A DNA stretch of 33,868 nt, taken from NCBI GenBank assembly GCA_031278175.1, contig JAITLB010000040.1, positions 1 to 33,868 of the forward strand. Reading direction: 5' to 3'. A model generated the notes under the pieces. That model was not told the origin of the DNA, did no database searches, and saw only the letters and a list, made by a program, of their open reading frames with translations. Numbering within the stretch: position 1 is the first letter of the stretch; each line of letters opens with the position of its first letter. Position numbers and translations under genes: made by a program. Positions 1 through 9,977 of the stretch are shown here, piece after piece. Source of the stretch: Christensenellaceae bacterium (lineage in GTDB: Bacteria; Bacillota; Clostridia; Christensenellales; DTU072).

Positions 1-828
1 TATTTTTATTTCTGATGCGGACAAATCACCCCATACTGAGCCAGGAGGATTGAGATCGTACCGCCATGTAGTTTTTCCACATAATACAACATATCTGGCA
101 AAATAAAAATCATCTAATAATGCCGTATGTAGTTGACCCTCATCTCCAGGGCCAAGCCCATTTCCGGAGAGCTGATCAGAGCGTGAATAGTCATGTTTAA
201 ACGTACCTTCTGATATCTTTTTAAAATATATATTTGGAGTTAAGACTTCTGCAAGTATGTGTTTGTTTCCATTTTCCTGGTAGTCAATATCACCAATATT
301 ACCATTATCAATATAAATTTCATAGTCTACTATTCCACCATTCCCACTTCTATCTTTATCTCCTCTAACCCAGTAGTCAATTCCGCTCACTAGTCTTGCC
401 GCTCCTAAATCAAGCACAAAATAGCGATGCTCTGCGATTGTTGCAACATCGCTAAGCGGACCATAACTAGAAACATTATTGCTTCCATTTGAATGATAAA
501 AGTTAGTATTGTACGACTCCGTACTAATAATACCGTCATGGATACTATTAACATCTGCATAGCCGTTCATATGGTTAGGTGCAAATGCCACCGTATAATC
601 GATACTACTACCGCAACCGTAATACTGAGGCGCGCTATCATAAGCTTCGTATACCTTATTTGCATTTGTATCCGTGCCTGTATAGGCAGTAGCCGCCGCT
701 GGTTCAAACACTCTTAAAATAGTTGTAGTCCACAAGAGCAATGCAAATAGCAAGAAAATTATCGTCACTACTGCACAATATATAAACCTTTTAGCTTTTC
801 TTGGGTTAGAGTCTTTACTTAACATCAT
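1..828 (-). CDS. Secreted or membrane-anchored protein, possible galactose-binding/discoidin-like fold; C-terminus truncated by the window edge
   Basis: Manual minus-strand translation reads open from ATG at 828 (or 825) to position 1: M(M)LSKDSNPRKAKRFIYCAVVTIIFLLFALLLWTTTILRVFEPAAATAYTGTDTN...RYFVLDLGAARLVSGIDYWVRGDKDRSGNGGIVDYEIYIDNGN... RBS-like GGAG lies upstream of the ATG. N-terminal basic plus hydrophobic segment resembles a signal anchor. The 'FVLDLGAARLVSGIDYW...VDYEIYID' pattern resembles F5/8-type C domains. Absent from the ORF track because no stop codon is in the window. Confidence 0.7.
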   Translation of the reverse strand, partial: MMLSKDSNPRKAKRFIYCAVVTIIFLLFALLLWTTTILRVFEPAAATAYTGTDTNANKVYEAYDSAPQYYGCGSSIDYTVAFAPNHMNGYADVNSIHDGIISTESYNTNFYHSNGSNNVSSYGPLSDVATIAEHRYFVLDLGAARLVSGIDYWVRGDKDRSGNGGIVDYEIYIDNGNIGDIDYQENGNKHILAEVLTPNIYFKKISEGTFKHDYSRSDQLSGNGLGPGDEGQLHTALLDDFYFARYVVLCGKTTWRYDLNPPGSVWGDLSASEIKI

Positions 829-1506
829 AAATTATCTCCTGCACGGGTGCAAAACAAAGCTCGACATGCTAATATCAAAAAAAGCACACCAAAACTAAGG
901 CAACAGTCGTAGATTACCTGTACACAATAAATCAAATCGCACAATTGAAATCCTAGCATTTATGTCTTAATACTATGACAACTTGATTATGCAACAAGCG
1001 GGTTTTGAGAAAATTTCTCTTTTCTGCCTAATATTTTACTACTTTTTATGCCCATTTGTCAATACTAAACTCCCTTAAGGCGAAAAAACTGCCCAGAGGG
1101 TTGATAGAGCATTAGGTAGATTGAAATAAAGCGAGTTCATATCTGCATTTTGCTAAAGTTAAATCAAAACACACTTCTCTTTTCCATTTCCCATTAAGCA
1201 AAGGGAAAACCATTCAAAAATTTCTCGCAAAGGGTGGGTGTGCGTTTCTTAGTCACATGTTAAGCTAGATTCTGTCTATTAAACCTTAAATTCAATAAGT
1301 TTTGTAGGGAAAAAAGAAAAGGTTGCGAGTAGACTCCTACTAAGACGGATAATATGTAAGAGTTAATGTTTGCGGTTTTGTATTGCCTCTAGTTAAAATA
1401 AAAACAAACCTATCCCTAACTATTAATGCTATCTTTTCATGCCTCACAACCGCGCCTAAAATGCACCGAGTATTGCGGTAATGTTAGATATTTGTGCTTC
1501 TCCACT

Positions 1507-1537
1507 AAAAAAGCGAACCGCATGCGGTTCGCTTTTT
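1507..1537 (-). terminator. Rho-independent terminator, symmetric, downstream of the aminotransferase gene
   Basis: AAAAAAGCGAACCGCATGCGGTTCGCTTTTT: perfect GC-rich inverted repeat flanked by A and T tracts, 12 bp beyond the stop of CDS 1549..2808. Confidence 0.85.
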
Positions 1538-1548
1538 AGCAATGTTTT

Positions 1549-2808
1549 CTATTTATAAACCTCGGGATGCTTTTTAATCATTACATCCATTGCCTCATCA
1601 CAGATTTCAAGCGTCTCATCGACCAAATCCTCGGTCAGCGACAAGTTTATAAAATGATTGTGATGGTTAGTAAGAAACGCTCCGCGCTTGACGCATTCCG
1701 CTATCCATTCTTGATGTAGGATAAGCGAATTATCGTCTTTAATCATCAAATAGAACATAGCTGGCTCACCTGAGATGGAGAGGTTAACATTCTTCGATTT
1801 TGCGATCTTTGCTAATCCATCGGTTAAACGAAGTCCTAAGGTGCGGAAATATGTGCATGCATCAGCTTTGATTAACTTTTTAATGTTGACAATCCCAGCT
1901 GCAAATGGCACTGCACTCATCCAATAACTACCTGTGTACATTATAGAGCTTACAGCGGGCTTAATGAAGTTCTTTCCACATAATGCGGATACATTATAAC
2001 CATTAGCAATAGCCTTACAAAAGCATATTAAATCAGCCTCAAATCCGTAATGCGCGTCTGAACCTGCAAGATTAAGTCTAAACCCAGCACGTATATCGTC
2101 AATAATTAGAACAATGCCGTTCTCCGTGCAGAGTCTGCGCACTTCTTGCCAATACCCGTCTGCTGGTAACACATTATCTTTGAAATTGCCATGCATGTAT
2201 GGTGTAGCAATAAAGCAAGCAATTTTTTCCTTTTGATCGGAAATAACTTTATTCAATTGCGTCAAATCATTGAAATCAATGTAAATCGAATTGCGACAAT
2301 CCTCGGGTAAAACACCTGGCGAATCGGGTTTTTGCGTCCAAGGCGCAACACCATGATAATAACCATTAACAAATATTATCTTCTTGCGTCCTGTGTGTGC
2401 GCGCGCGGTCATTATCGCAAGCTGTGTCACATCCCCGCCATTTTTTGCAAAAAATGCCCAGTCCTTTTTGACAGTGTCTGTCAACAATTCGGCAAAATCG
2501 ACCATTATAGTGTTGGGAAGAGTTGTGCAATTACCTATTGCAATCTGCTTCATTGCGGCTTCATCTATTTCAGGATCACAATACCCCGAGACATTTGGTC
2601 CATATCCACACATGTAGTCTATAAATCTATTGCCGTCAGCGTCCCACATCTCTGAACCTTTAGCCTTAGTCACAAAGAAAGGATATGCTGATGTCGGGAT
2701 CATACATCCTTCTGCTGGACCTAAATGCCCATACACACCACAAGGAATTACCTTAGCGGCGCGTTGCATGAGTTCACGGTTTTTGTTATACGTATATACA
2801 GTTTTCAT
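1549..2808 (-). CDS. Class III PLP-dependent aminotransferase, glutamate-1-semialdehyde 2,1-aminomutase-like
   Basis: 419 aa; AKGSEMWDADGNRFIDYMCGYGPNVSGYCDPEI (class III N-terminus), NGYYHGVAPW, IDDIRAGFR and a candidate PLP-lysine segment CFCKAIANGYNVSALCGK. Strong RBS AGGAGGGACAAAAAATG. Confidence 0.88.
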   Translation of the reverse strand: MKTVYTYNKNRELMQRAAKVIPCGVYGHLGPAEGCMIPTSAYPFFVTKAKGSEMWDADGNRFIDYMCGYGPNVSGYCDPEIDEAAMKQIAIGNCTTLPNTIMVDFAELLTDTVKKDWAFFAKNGGDVTQLAIMTARAHTGRKKIIFVNGYYHGVAPWTQKPDSPGVLPEDCRNSIYIDFNDLTQLNKVISDQKEKIACFIATPYMHGNFKDNVLPADGYWQEVRRLCTENGIVLIIDDIRAGFRLNLAGSDAHYGFEADLICFCKAIANGYNVSALCGKNFIKPAVSSIMYTGSYWMSAVPFAAGIVNIKKLIKADACTYFRTLGLRLTDGLAKIAKSKNVNLSISGEPAMFYLMIKDDNSLILHQEWIAECVKRGAFLTNHHNHFINLSLTEDLVDETLEICDEAMDVMIKKHPEVYK

Positions 2809-2820
2809 TTTTTGTCCCTC

Positions 2821-3594
2821 CTAGCTCAAATACTTTGGTACGATATTAAGAATCTTGTTGAGATCGTCCAACATAGGAATAAACCCTTTCATTACAAGCA
2901 GACCTGAACTGAGGCAAGACATCGCATCGACTTCACCACGGATAAGTTTCCCTGCTATATCCAAATTATCAAAAATCATAAATGCACGTGGATTTTCTGA
3001 CTTCTTCAGTGCGCATTTAAGTTTGCCACCACTTGCTATTACCGTAGCAGCCGCCACATCCTTAATCTCAACACTTATTTCTCCATCATGAATCCGCGCT
3101 GCTGCTATCTTAGCAATGCGATCATGGTTACCTACTTGCGCTAGCCCCGCTGCCATTGCGTAAAATGCCAATTGTGTGCTCAGTTCGTTGACAGACTCAC
3201 CATTGCAACGCTTGCCTTGCCTCATTATATTTGCCATTTCATTAGTTAACACGTTAAAAGGACTATCGGGCTTTCCCATGAACTTTAATGTCTTAAAGAT
3301 TCCTTTAAGAGGTAGTGGCGAACCTGCCGCCTTCCCATCTACAACATCATTGAATAGTTCACATGATTTAAAGTACAATCTCACATCGCATGCGTCGCCT
3401 CTAGAATATTCCGTAGCTGACACGCGACCATTTGAAAAGGTCAATAATCCGTTGGGACCATCCTTAACATTGAACCACACGGACAAATTATGTTGATCGG
3501 CGATGCTCTTAGCCCACGGATCAAGTTCGACAAATTTTTCAAGAACTCCAATTCCTGCATAAAAATTGACGAAAGCTTTCGTTTTTAATGACAT
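2821..3594 (-). CDS. SCP2 sterol-binding-domain-like protein, 257 aa
   Basis: Full ORF with upstream RBS GGAGCAG. The stop TAG lies inside the RBS region of the downstream aminotransferase (12-bp gap). The segment 'WFNVKDGPNGLLTFSNGRVSATEYSRGDACDVRLYFKSCELFNDVVDGKAAGSPLPLKGIFKTLKFM' is SCP2-like by eye. Confidence 0.6.
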   Translation of the reverse strand: MSLKTKAFVNFYAGIGVLEKFVELDPWAKSIADQHNLSVWFNVKDGPNGLLTFSNGRVSATEYSRGDACDVRLYFKSCELFNDVVDGKAAGSPLPLKGIFKTLKFMGKPDSPFNVLTNEMANIMRQGKRCNGESVNELSTQLAFYAMAAGLAQVGNHDRIAKIAAARIHDGEISVEIKDVAAATVIASGGKLKCALKKSENPRAFMIFDNLDIAGKLIRGEVDAMSCLSSGLLVMKGFIPMLDDLNKILNIVPKYLS

Positions 3595-3726
3595 AAATTA
3601 AACTGCTCCTAATTTATTTTTATAGTAGCTAAGCTACTTGAATGATCGCTTAAACGCACATAATTCTCAAACATGCAGAAAATTATAGATTATAAAAGCT
3701 CCTTATGTATAGCACTAAATAGCGCA

Positions 3727-3780
3727 CTAAAAACCGAGCAAACAGTACAAATAAATGCAACGCATATTTCGGTTTTTTAG
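3727..3780 (-). terminator. Possible terminator downstream of the giant surface-protein gene
   Basis: CTAAAAACCGA ... TCGGTTTTTTAG inverted repeat (one bulge) with a long loop that itself contains ATGCAACGCAT, followed by a T-run in the minus direction. About 150 bp beyond the stop of 3939..9773. Confidence 0.4.
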
Positions 3781-3938
3781 ATTTTTTTTTAAGCGAACAA
3801 CAAAGACCGCACCAACTTACAAGATTATAGTCAAGCAAAACTGCCAAATTAACTCTAGATCGTCAAACATACACTCCTCTTTCAAAAGCTGTATCTAAAG
3901 CACTTTTTGATTATATCTCAAAATACTGTACACAGAAA

Positions 3939-6900
3939 TTAGTCATAATCAAACGGTGTTTTTCCATCAACTGGATTAGTTCGTGGCTTCGGATTGCCTT
4001 TAGGTACACTAGCAAGTCCCCTTCTAACCAGAGCGTTCTTGTATTTCTTGTTATACTTATTGACAAATCTGCGTTGTCTAATTCCAACTAAAACTAAGAC
4101 CAGTAAAGCTACACCAAACAACCCTATTGCAACATACGCTATATATGTCAGCATGGTATAGTCAATTGGTATATCGAATATGTTAAGAACATTTTCATCT
4201 GTGCTAGTACCCTTAATTTCGGCTCTAACGGCTAAAATATATGTGTCTAGTGATGTCGATGTAAACGATACACTCGTGCCATATGCGTTAATTAGAATGT
4301 TGTCTATCGGTATTATTGAACCATCCGATGTCAGCTTGTATACACCAAAAGCGATGAATTCCTTATACTCATTGGGTATATTTAACTCGATTGTAATTTC
4401 ACCAGTATTATACTGTGCGCCAAGATCTGATAGCATCAATTTTTTAACGTAAATTATAGCTCTAGCCGATGAAGTAGGCATTAACTCCAAAAGCGAGTTT
4501 TGCGCATTTTGTACATAAGCGGTTGAATTAGCAAATTCTTGAACTTCAAGCCTTACCCCTGGCGATAAATTGTCACCGCTTATTTTGACACCTGTATTAT
4601 CGTCTTGAAGCAATAATATCTCGCAACGTCTCTTAAGCTCCATCATCTTGGTATACAATGCAGTGTCAAAAACACCTTTCTGTGTCGTTGCTAAGTTTGT
4701 ATATGCATTATACGAAGTTAATATCTTAGTATAATCGTCCTTTTCCACGACATTTACAGCTGGAAGTGCTCTAACCTCTGACTGCAACAATTCAACAGCT
4801 GCCATGTATATACGCAATTTTTCATACTCGCTCTTCAATTTCAGATAAGCACTCGCATACATAGGTTCTGCTATAATGACAGTTTGTTGCCATTCAGGAT
4901 ATCGTATTGTTTCATCTGGAGATATGAACAGGTTAATATATGAATACATCGTTGCATAATCATTTGCTAACGTAAATTGTGTTTCTTCTGCAATTCTTTT
5001 AAGGTATTCCTGATATATCGTAACTTCTGATTGAAGCGTGCCGAGTCTATCCTCTAGTTCACTAATCCTGCTACTAAAATACGCTATTCTCGGAGTATCT
5101 GTAATTGTACCAGTTTCTTGAGCCGCCTCAAATTGTTCTATGAAAGTATTGAGTAATGCCCGATGTTCTGCGCTCAGTGTAATATTATTGACAGTCAACT
5201 CAAATACTGTCATATAAAATACAAGCTCTGCAACATTCCCCGCTAAATCTTCAACAACAATATGCACAAAACCGCCATTACTATTATCTACTGTATTTGT
5301 ACCGATAGTTGCGCCATTTATCAACGGGAAACCATTGTAATATGCCGACTTAAGATTGTTTTCCGTGTATGTAATAGTTTGATCAACATAATATTTGAAC
5401 GGATTTTCGCGATCAATTATCTCTTTACCATCAAGCCAAACTGAATTGTTCTGAATAATCCCTGAGTGTATCACAGGTGCAGTAAAATCAATGTTTACAT
5501 CAAAATAATGCGTTACAGTCAATCCAGCTGTATTTGTTGCTACAATGTAAATTCGAGATATTTCAGTTACGATTAACTCATTATCCCATTTAGCCAATTG
5601 ATCTGGATTGCTAGCAGTATAATAAGTGTATGTTATTTCCAATGGGGCATTTGCTGTTACAATAGATTTAGTTGAGAGTGTAACAGTTTTAGCGCGAGTC
5701 CACGCTCCTGATGAAATTATCTCATCGTTTGTAGCACCCTCAGGCTTGACTCTTCCATTTATTTCAAATTCTGGAACTATTCGGTCTATTTGTATGATAA
5801 TAGTGGTGGACGATGACTTTTTTCCAGCGCGAACACTTGCAGTAATAATAAGCTCAAACACACCATTTCTGTCCTTATCCTCACGCGACATTATCAAATC
5901 ATCAAACGAGAAATATGTTCCTCTACCTGGCAATTGCTGTTGATCACCAGCAGCACCTATCTTGTACCAATATATTACACCACTAGGATTAATTATTGTG
6001 CCTTCTGCCACTTCTTCATAATTACCATCACTATTTACTACCGTAGGCACAATTCTTAGGAATATGTCTTCGGATACCCAATCAATCGTATAGTCCGCTT
6101 CGCTACTACCTGTACTAACTATCCACTCACGGGAATCCGTCCTAGCATGGATGTTAAATGTTGGTTCTAGCACGTCTATTTTTATATGAACCCTATCTTC
6201 TGCATTAAATTTTGCTAAAACGCCGCCGATCGTTACAACTTCAAAACTGAATATCTCGTTAAAATTGCCTGGATAAGTGTATGTAGCGCCATCCAAACCT
6301 TCCTGTTTCCCAGTGCCATCGAATGAAATTGTTATAGTGCTTGCTCCACTGTTTTCTTTGATAGGTGAATTGGTTAACAGTTTACGATTGCCAGCTTGGT
6401 CTATCAAATAAACGTAAATACCAGATCCACCTTCAATATTAGATATGCTCAGTTGCACCATAGCATAGTCAGACCAATTGTAGGCATATATGCCTGCCGA
6501 GTTTTTTGCAGCTCCTATGGCATACATTATAACAGATGGCGTTGTTTTCTCTTCAATGTATACTATTTTATATATCTGAGAATAGGTGGCTCCAGCGTAT
6601 ATACTTTTAGCATATAAATAATGAGCGCCATGAGATATCGTTTGTGTAGTATCGATCGCTTGAGCATTAGCAAATGCATTCTCTGATATAGGGGTATTTA
6701 CATTAGTTGCGTTGAGGATATAATACTCAATCGGCGCAAAATTTCTAAAGACCAATGCCGAAGGTTTTTGCAATGTAGCCTGATTATTGTCACCTACGGG
6801 TGTATATATATACACCACTTTTTTCACACCTTCTTCTTGCTCGAGAGAATCCCATGTCCCGCCAGTCGTTTTAAAACTAATTACATTTAGAGGATCGGGT

Positions 6901-9773
6901 GTGCTACCATCAACTTTTATTACAATCCCAGCAGATGTGGCACTCACCGCATTAGCGTAACTAATACCTCTAAACTCTAATGTGCCAGAGAAAGCTTTAC
7001 CCAGGGTGGTATTATTGTATTTTAATCCGTCTAGTCCTTCAAATTTAAAAGTACCAGTATAATAAACACCATCAATTTTAATGTCGCTTGTTGCCGTTTC
7101 CCACGAAAGAATGCCACTCTCGCCATCGTCAGAGATTGCTCTGTACTGATACTCGACAATCTCGATCTCCGATCTTAGTACAAATTGCACACTCTCCCTT
7201 ACAAACTCTTGTGACACAGCATATGCGACTTCAATCGTATATTCTTTAATATCATAGTCTACTCTAACTGTGTGTACCGCTGTTTTGCTACGCACACCCG
7301 CTGCAGAAACAGCCTTTGATTCAAGATAGAATGCATACTGGACACTTCCTGTACTGCCAGTCACTTTGAACTGCGAAACATCAACTACCAATTCATCAGT
7401 GATGCTAGTTATATAAGCACCTTCTGTCGGGGTTGCACCTGACAAAAGCTGATAATATACAGTAAAATGCCCGTCTTGATTAGTCTTAAACTTAAGCGTA
7501 ACATTGCCAGATACCGTCTCAGATACAACATGCAACACTGTTGAAGTGCCTGTATTAAAGCCTAGTCCGCTTTCGATAACCTCATTGCCTACTGTTTTAT
7601 CAACAAATGCATTAATTTCCTCAAGCACTATTGCCGTTTGGTCTATGTTGACTGAAACGGTGTAATCGGTATACAGACCTGAACCACTAAGCAACCTGAA
7701 CACATACTTTCCTGATGCTGTTACCTCTCTAGAGTATCCTACACCATCAAATGTTAATTCTGTTGTTTGCAACCCATCTAACAAAGGGATACACGATATC
7801 CCTGAGTAGTTCCCTGACTGTGGTGTCAAATAAATTGTAACACGCCCATTAGCCCAGCCATCATCATCTATATACTGATTGCTACCTGTTAAGTATCTTA
7901 CAATTGTCGCATTAGGTGGAGTAGTATCCAACCATATCTGTTCATTCGTTTGTATCTCTTGTTTATCGCCTGACAAATTAGTGACAGTAAATGCCAACAC
8001 TTGCTTGTTTATTGACACCGCAATACTGCCCTCATAAATGCTATATCCATCGGTGCTACTTAATAACTTAGTGTTTATATTATTAGGTTGACTAGAACCT
8101 GCAGGTGCCCATGAAAAACTAAATTCATTGTCTGTGCCAATCACTGATTGAACTCTAAATTTAACTGTTATCGCACTATTTCCCCAGCCATTTATCTTTT
8201 CATAAGAAATTGGATCCGCAAAAGCGAACTCATATTGAGAGGGAACTATTGTAGTTGTGAATTTAATTTCGCTTTTTAATCCAGCAGCGGACATAGCACG
8301 AAATATAAATGTCTTCGTTACAGGTGTATCCTCTGCATATAGAAAATCCTTTTTATATGGACTAGTTGTCGATTCTTCTACATAAACGGGATCCGCCACA
8401 TCGGGATCGTCCGTTATATTAGCATAAGCATATGTAACGGTGGAAACGTTGGTTGCGGAATTTGTCGCTTCAAAAGAAATAAGATTGCTTGCATATCCTG
8501 ATTTGTAATCAGTGCCTGGCACAGTGCCTGCCGTCTTAACAGAAAACCCGTGTCCATCTTTAGCGTTAAGCACCAAACCAGGAGTCACCTTATCAATTCG
8601 CGTCGACCATATGTTCATCGTTGGATAGAACTCTTTACCTGATTCACTTACAGCCTTAAAAGACAGATAATCTTTGCTTGATGTAGCAATGTATTGACCT
8701 GATGTTGGAGTTAGTGATGTTAGAGGGAACCATTCGTTCTCGGTTACAGATTTTTCGGTATAATAAAACTGCGATCCTGCCCCATACTTAGTACTTTGCA
8801 TGTCTGATGTCAATATATATTGAACATCGTATGGTGACCATGAATTTGACACATAGGTTTCCCCGTTAGACTTACGTGCCCCTACAGAGAATACTGGATC
8901 GCGCGTGTCAATTTTAATGTTTAATACTCTGGTAAACCAATACGTAGAATTTCCTGACGCGTCTGTTGCTTTAAACCTTACTGGCCCCGCGTAAGCGCCA
9001 TAGTAGGGGTCTGAGCTTAATGTGTCAGCATTTATAACCGCTTGCTTATTTTGAGCGTCAATTGGGATCTCTTTGCCGTCTTCTAGACAATAAAATAACT
9101 GACCTGTGCTCGTATCAGATGTTGTGATTGTAAAACGGATAGCCGTAGAAACCCACGGTGCCAAAGTTGCTGTGTCGTAAGTAGCCCATGTGTTTGATGT
9201 TTGATAATGTGTAACTATGTTAGTTATTTGACTGTCTATTGGAATTGCTGTGTCTAATATTAAATTGATAAAACGCGGATTATCATATTGAACATAACTA
9301 TCTTCGGCTACCACGTAACGCGTTCTAAAATATATGTAAGTGCTATAAATGTCCACTTGCTCAGGCACAAAGCTTAGACTACTTATAGACATAGAAACGT
9401 TGTTACCATCGTTTATGAATTGACCTGTAGCTTGCAACCAATCACTAGCAGTTGGAGTGCCTATTGACTCCTTAACCGCATAATAAAGTAGAGTGTTTGT
9501 TGCGTTTTTCTCACTACCAGTAAGTTTGATAGTTATTGTCGGAGCAGTAGTTTTCGATACTATTGTGCCACTTACATAGTCAGCTGTATCAATCTCAAAG
9601 GTCAAAAAACGCGCTACAAAACTATTGTATTCTTCTTCGGGCATTGTAAGTTCTGCTGCTAGCGCAGAATTACCAACCGATACAACAGACACATAACACA
9701 GCACTGCTAGCAGTACCGATGCAAAAAAAACGGTTAACAATTTAGATTTAGATAGGTCTAGCCGCATTAGCAT
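3939..9773 (-). CDS. Very large (1944 aa) repetitive Ig-like/cell-surface protein with signal peptide and C-terminal TM anchor
   Basis: N-terminus MLMRLDLSKSKLLTVFFASVLLAVLCYVSVVSVGNSALAAE (signal peptide). Repeated beta-rich modules separated by linkers such as IDTRDPVFSVGAR, IDKVTPGLVLNAK, LDTTPPNATIVR, IDVLEPTFNIHAR, IDRIVPEFEINGR, IDFTAPVIHSG. Then a helical region (SRISELEDRLGTLQSEVTIYQEYLKRIAEE) and a C-terminal TM (YIAYVAIGLFGVALLVLVLVGIRQRRFVNKYNKKYKNALVRR). The second ATG (9767) has better spacing from GGAG and may be the true start. Confidence 0.9.
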   Translation of the reverse strand: MLMRLDLSKSKLLTVFFASVLLAVLCYVSVVSVGNSALAAELTMPEEEYNSFVARFLTFEIDTADYVSGTIVSKTTAPTITIKLTGSEKNATNTLLYYAVKESIGTPTASDWLQATGQFINDGNNVSMSISSLSFVPEQVDIYSTYIYFRTRYVVAEDSYVQYDNPRFINLILDTAIPIDSQITNIVTHYQTSNTWATYDTATLAPWVSTAIRFTITTSDTSTGQLFYCLEDGKEIPIDAQNKQAVINADTLSSDPYYGAYAGPVRFKATDASGNSTYWFTRVLNIKIDTRDPVFSVGARKSNGETYVSNSWSPYDVQYILTSDMQSTKYGAGSQFYYTEKSVTENEWFPLTSLTPTSGQYIATSSKDYLSFKAVSESGKEFYPTMNIWSTRIDKVTPGLVLNAKDGHGFSVKTAGTVPGTDYKSGYASNLISFEATNSATNVSTVTYAYANITDDPDVADPVYVEESTTSPYKKDFLYAEDTPVTKTFIFRAMSAAGLKSEIKFTTTIVPSQYEFAFADPISYEKINGWGNSAITVKFRVQSVIGTDNEFSFSWAPAGSSQPNNINTKLLSSTDGYSIYEGSIAVSINKQVLAFTVTNLSGDKQEIQTNEQIWLDTTPPNATIVRYLTGSNQYIDDDGWANGRVTIYLTPQSGNYSGISCIPLLDGLQTTELTFDGVGYSREVTASGKYVFRLLSGSGLYTDYTVSVNIDQTAIVLEEINAFVDKTVGNEVIESGLGFNTGTSTVLHVVSETVSGNVTLKFKTNQDGHFTVYYQLLSGATPTEGAYITSITDELVVDVSQFKVTGSTGSVQYAFYLESKAVSAAGVRSKTAVHTVRVDYDIKEYTIEVAYAVSQEFVRESVQFVLRSEIEIVEYQYRAISDDGESGILSWETATSDIKIDGVYYTGTFKFEGLDGLKYNNTTLGKAFSGTLEFRGISYANAVSATSAGIVIKVDGSTPDPLNVISFKTTGGTWDSLEQEEGVKKVVYIYTPVGDNNQATLQKPSALVFRNFAPIEYYILNATNVNTPISENAFANAQAIDTTQTISHGAHYLYAKSIYAGATYSQIYKIVYIEEKTTPSVIMYAIGAAKNSAGIYAYNWSDYAMVQLSISNIEGGSGIYVYLIDQAGNRKLLTNSPIKENSGASTITISFDGTGKQEGLDGATYTYPGNFNEIFSFEVVTIGGVLAKFNAEDRVHIKIDVLEPTFNIHARTDSREWIVSTGSSEADYTIDWVSEDIFLRIVPTVVNSDGNYEEVAEGTIINPSGVIYWYKIGAAGDQQQLPGRGTYFSFDDLIMSREDKDRNGVFELIITASVRAGKKSSSTTIIIQIDRIVPEFEINGRVKPEGATNDEIISSGAWTRAKTVTLSTKSIVTANAPLEITYTYYTASNPDQLAKWDNELIVTEISRIYIVATNTAGLTVTHYFDVNIDFTAPVIHSGIIQNNSVWLDGKEIIDRENPFKYYVDQTITYTENNLKSAYYNGFPLINGATIGTNTVDNSNGGFVHIVVEDLAGNVAELVFYMTVFELTVNNITLSAEHRALLNTFIEQFEAAQETGTITDTPRIAYFSSRISELEDRLGTLQSEVTIYQEYLKRIAEETQFTLANDYATMYSYINLFISPDETIRYPEWQQTVIIAEPMYASAYLKLKSEYEKLRIYMAAVELLQSEVRALPAVNVVEKDDYTKILTSYNAYTNLATTQKGVFDTALYTKMMELKRRCEILLLQDDNTGVKISGDNLSPGVRLEVQEFANSTAYVQNAQNSLLELMPTSSARAIIYVKKLMLSDLGAQYNTGEITIELNIPNEYKEFIAFGVYKLTSDGSIIPIDNILINAYGTSVSFTSTSLDTYILAVRAEIKGTSTDENVLNIFDIPIDYTMLTYIAYVAIGLFGVALLVLVLVGIRQRRFVNKYNKKYKNALVRRGLASVPKGNPKPRTNPVDGKTPFDYD

Positions 9774-9977
9774 CTTCTCCGTATTACGAATACTCTATCT
9801 GCTATTCTACTCATAATGTCATGCAACAATATCATCTGTAGAATTCGAAAAGTCACTCGTAAAATAATATCATATTAAGTCTTTAATAGCAACCTTGAGA
9901 GCACCGTTTACTTTTTATTTTGCTAGCGTAGTAAACAAACAGTAAACTGGTCATCAGAAAATCGCGATTTTTAGTTC

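Noticed and set aside
493-717. 74-aa plus-strand ORF
   Set aside because: Antisense to the open minus-strand frame 1..828, which has a signal anchor and RBS.
2332-3496. Several plus-strand ORFs (107, 77, 64, 60, 78 and 106 aa)
   Set aside because: Antisense shadows of the aminotransferase and SCP2-like genes; no recognisable motifs.
9958-9971. AAAATCGCGATTTT palindrome as terminator of the zinc-ribbon gene
   Set aside because: Stem without loop and low GC; too short to call a terminator or regulatory site with confidence.
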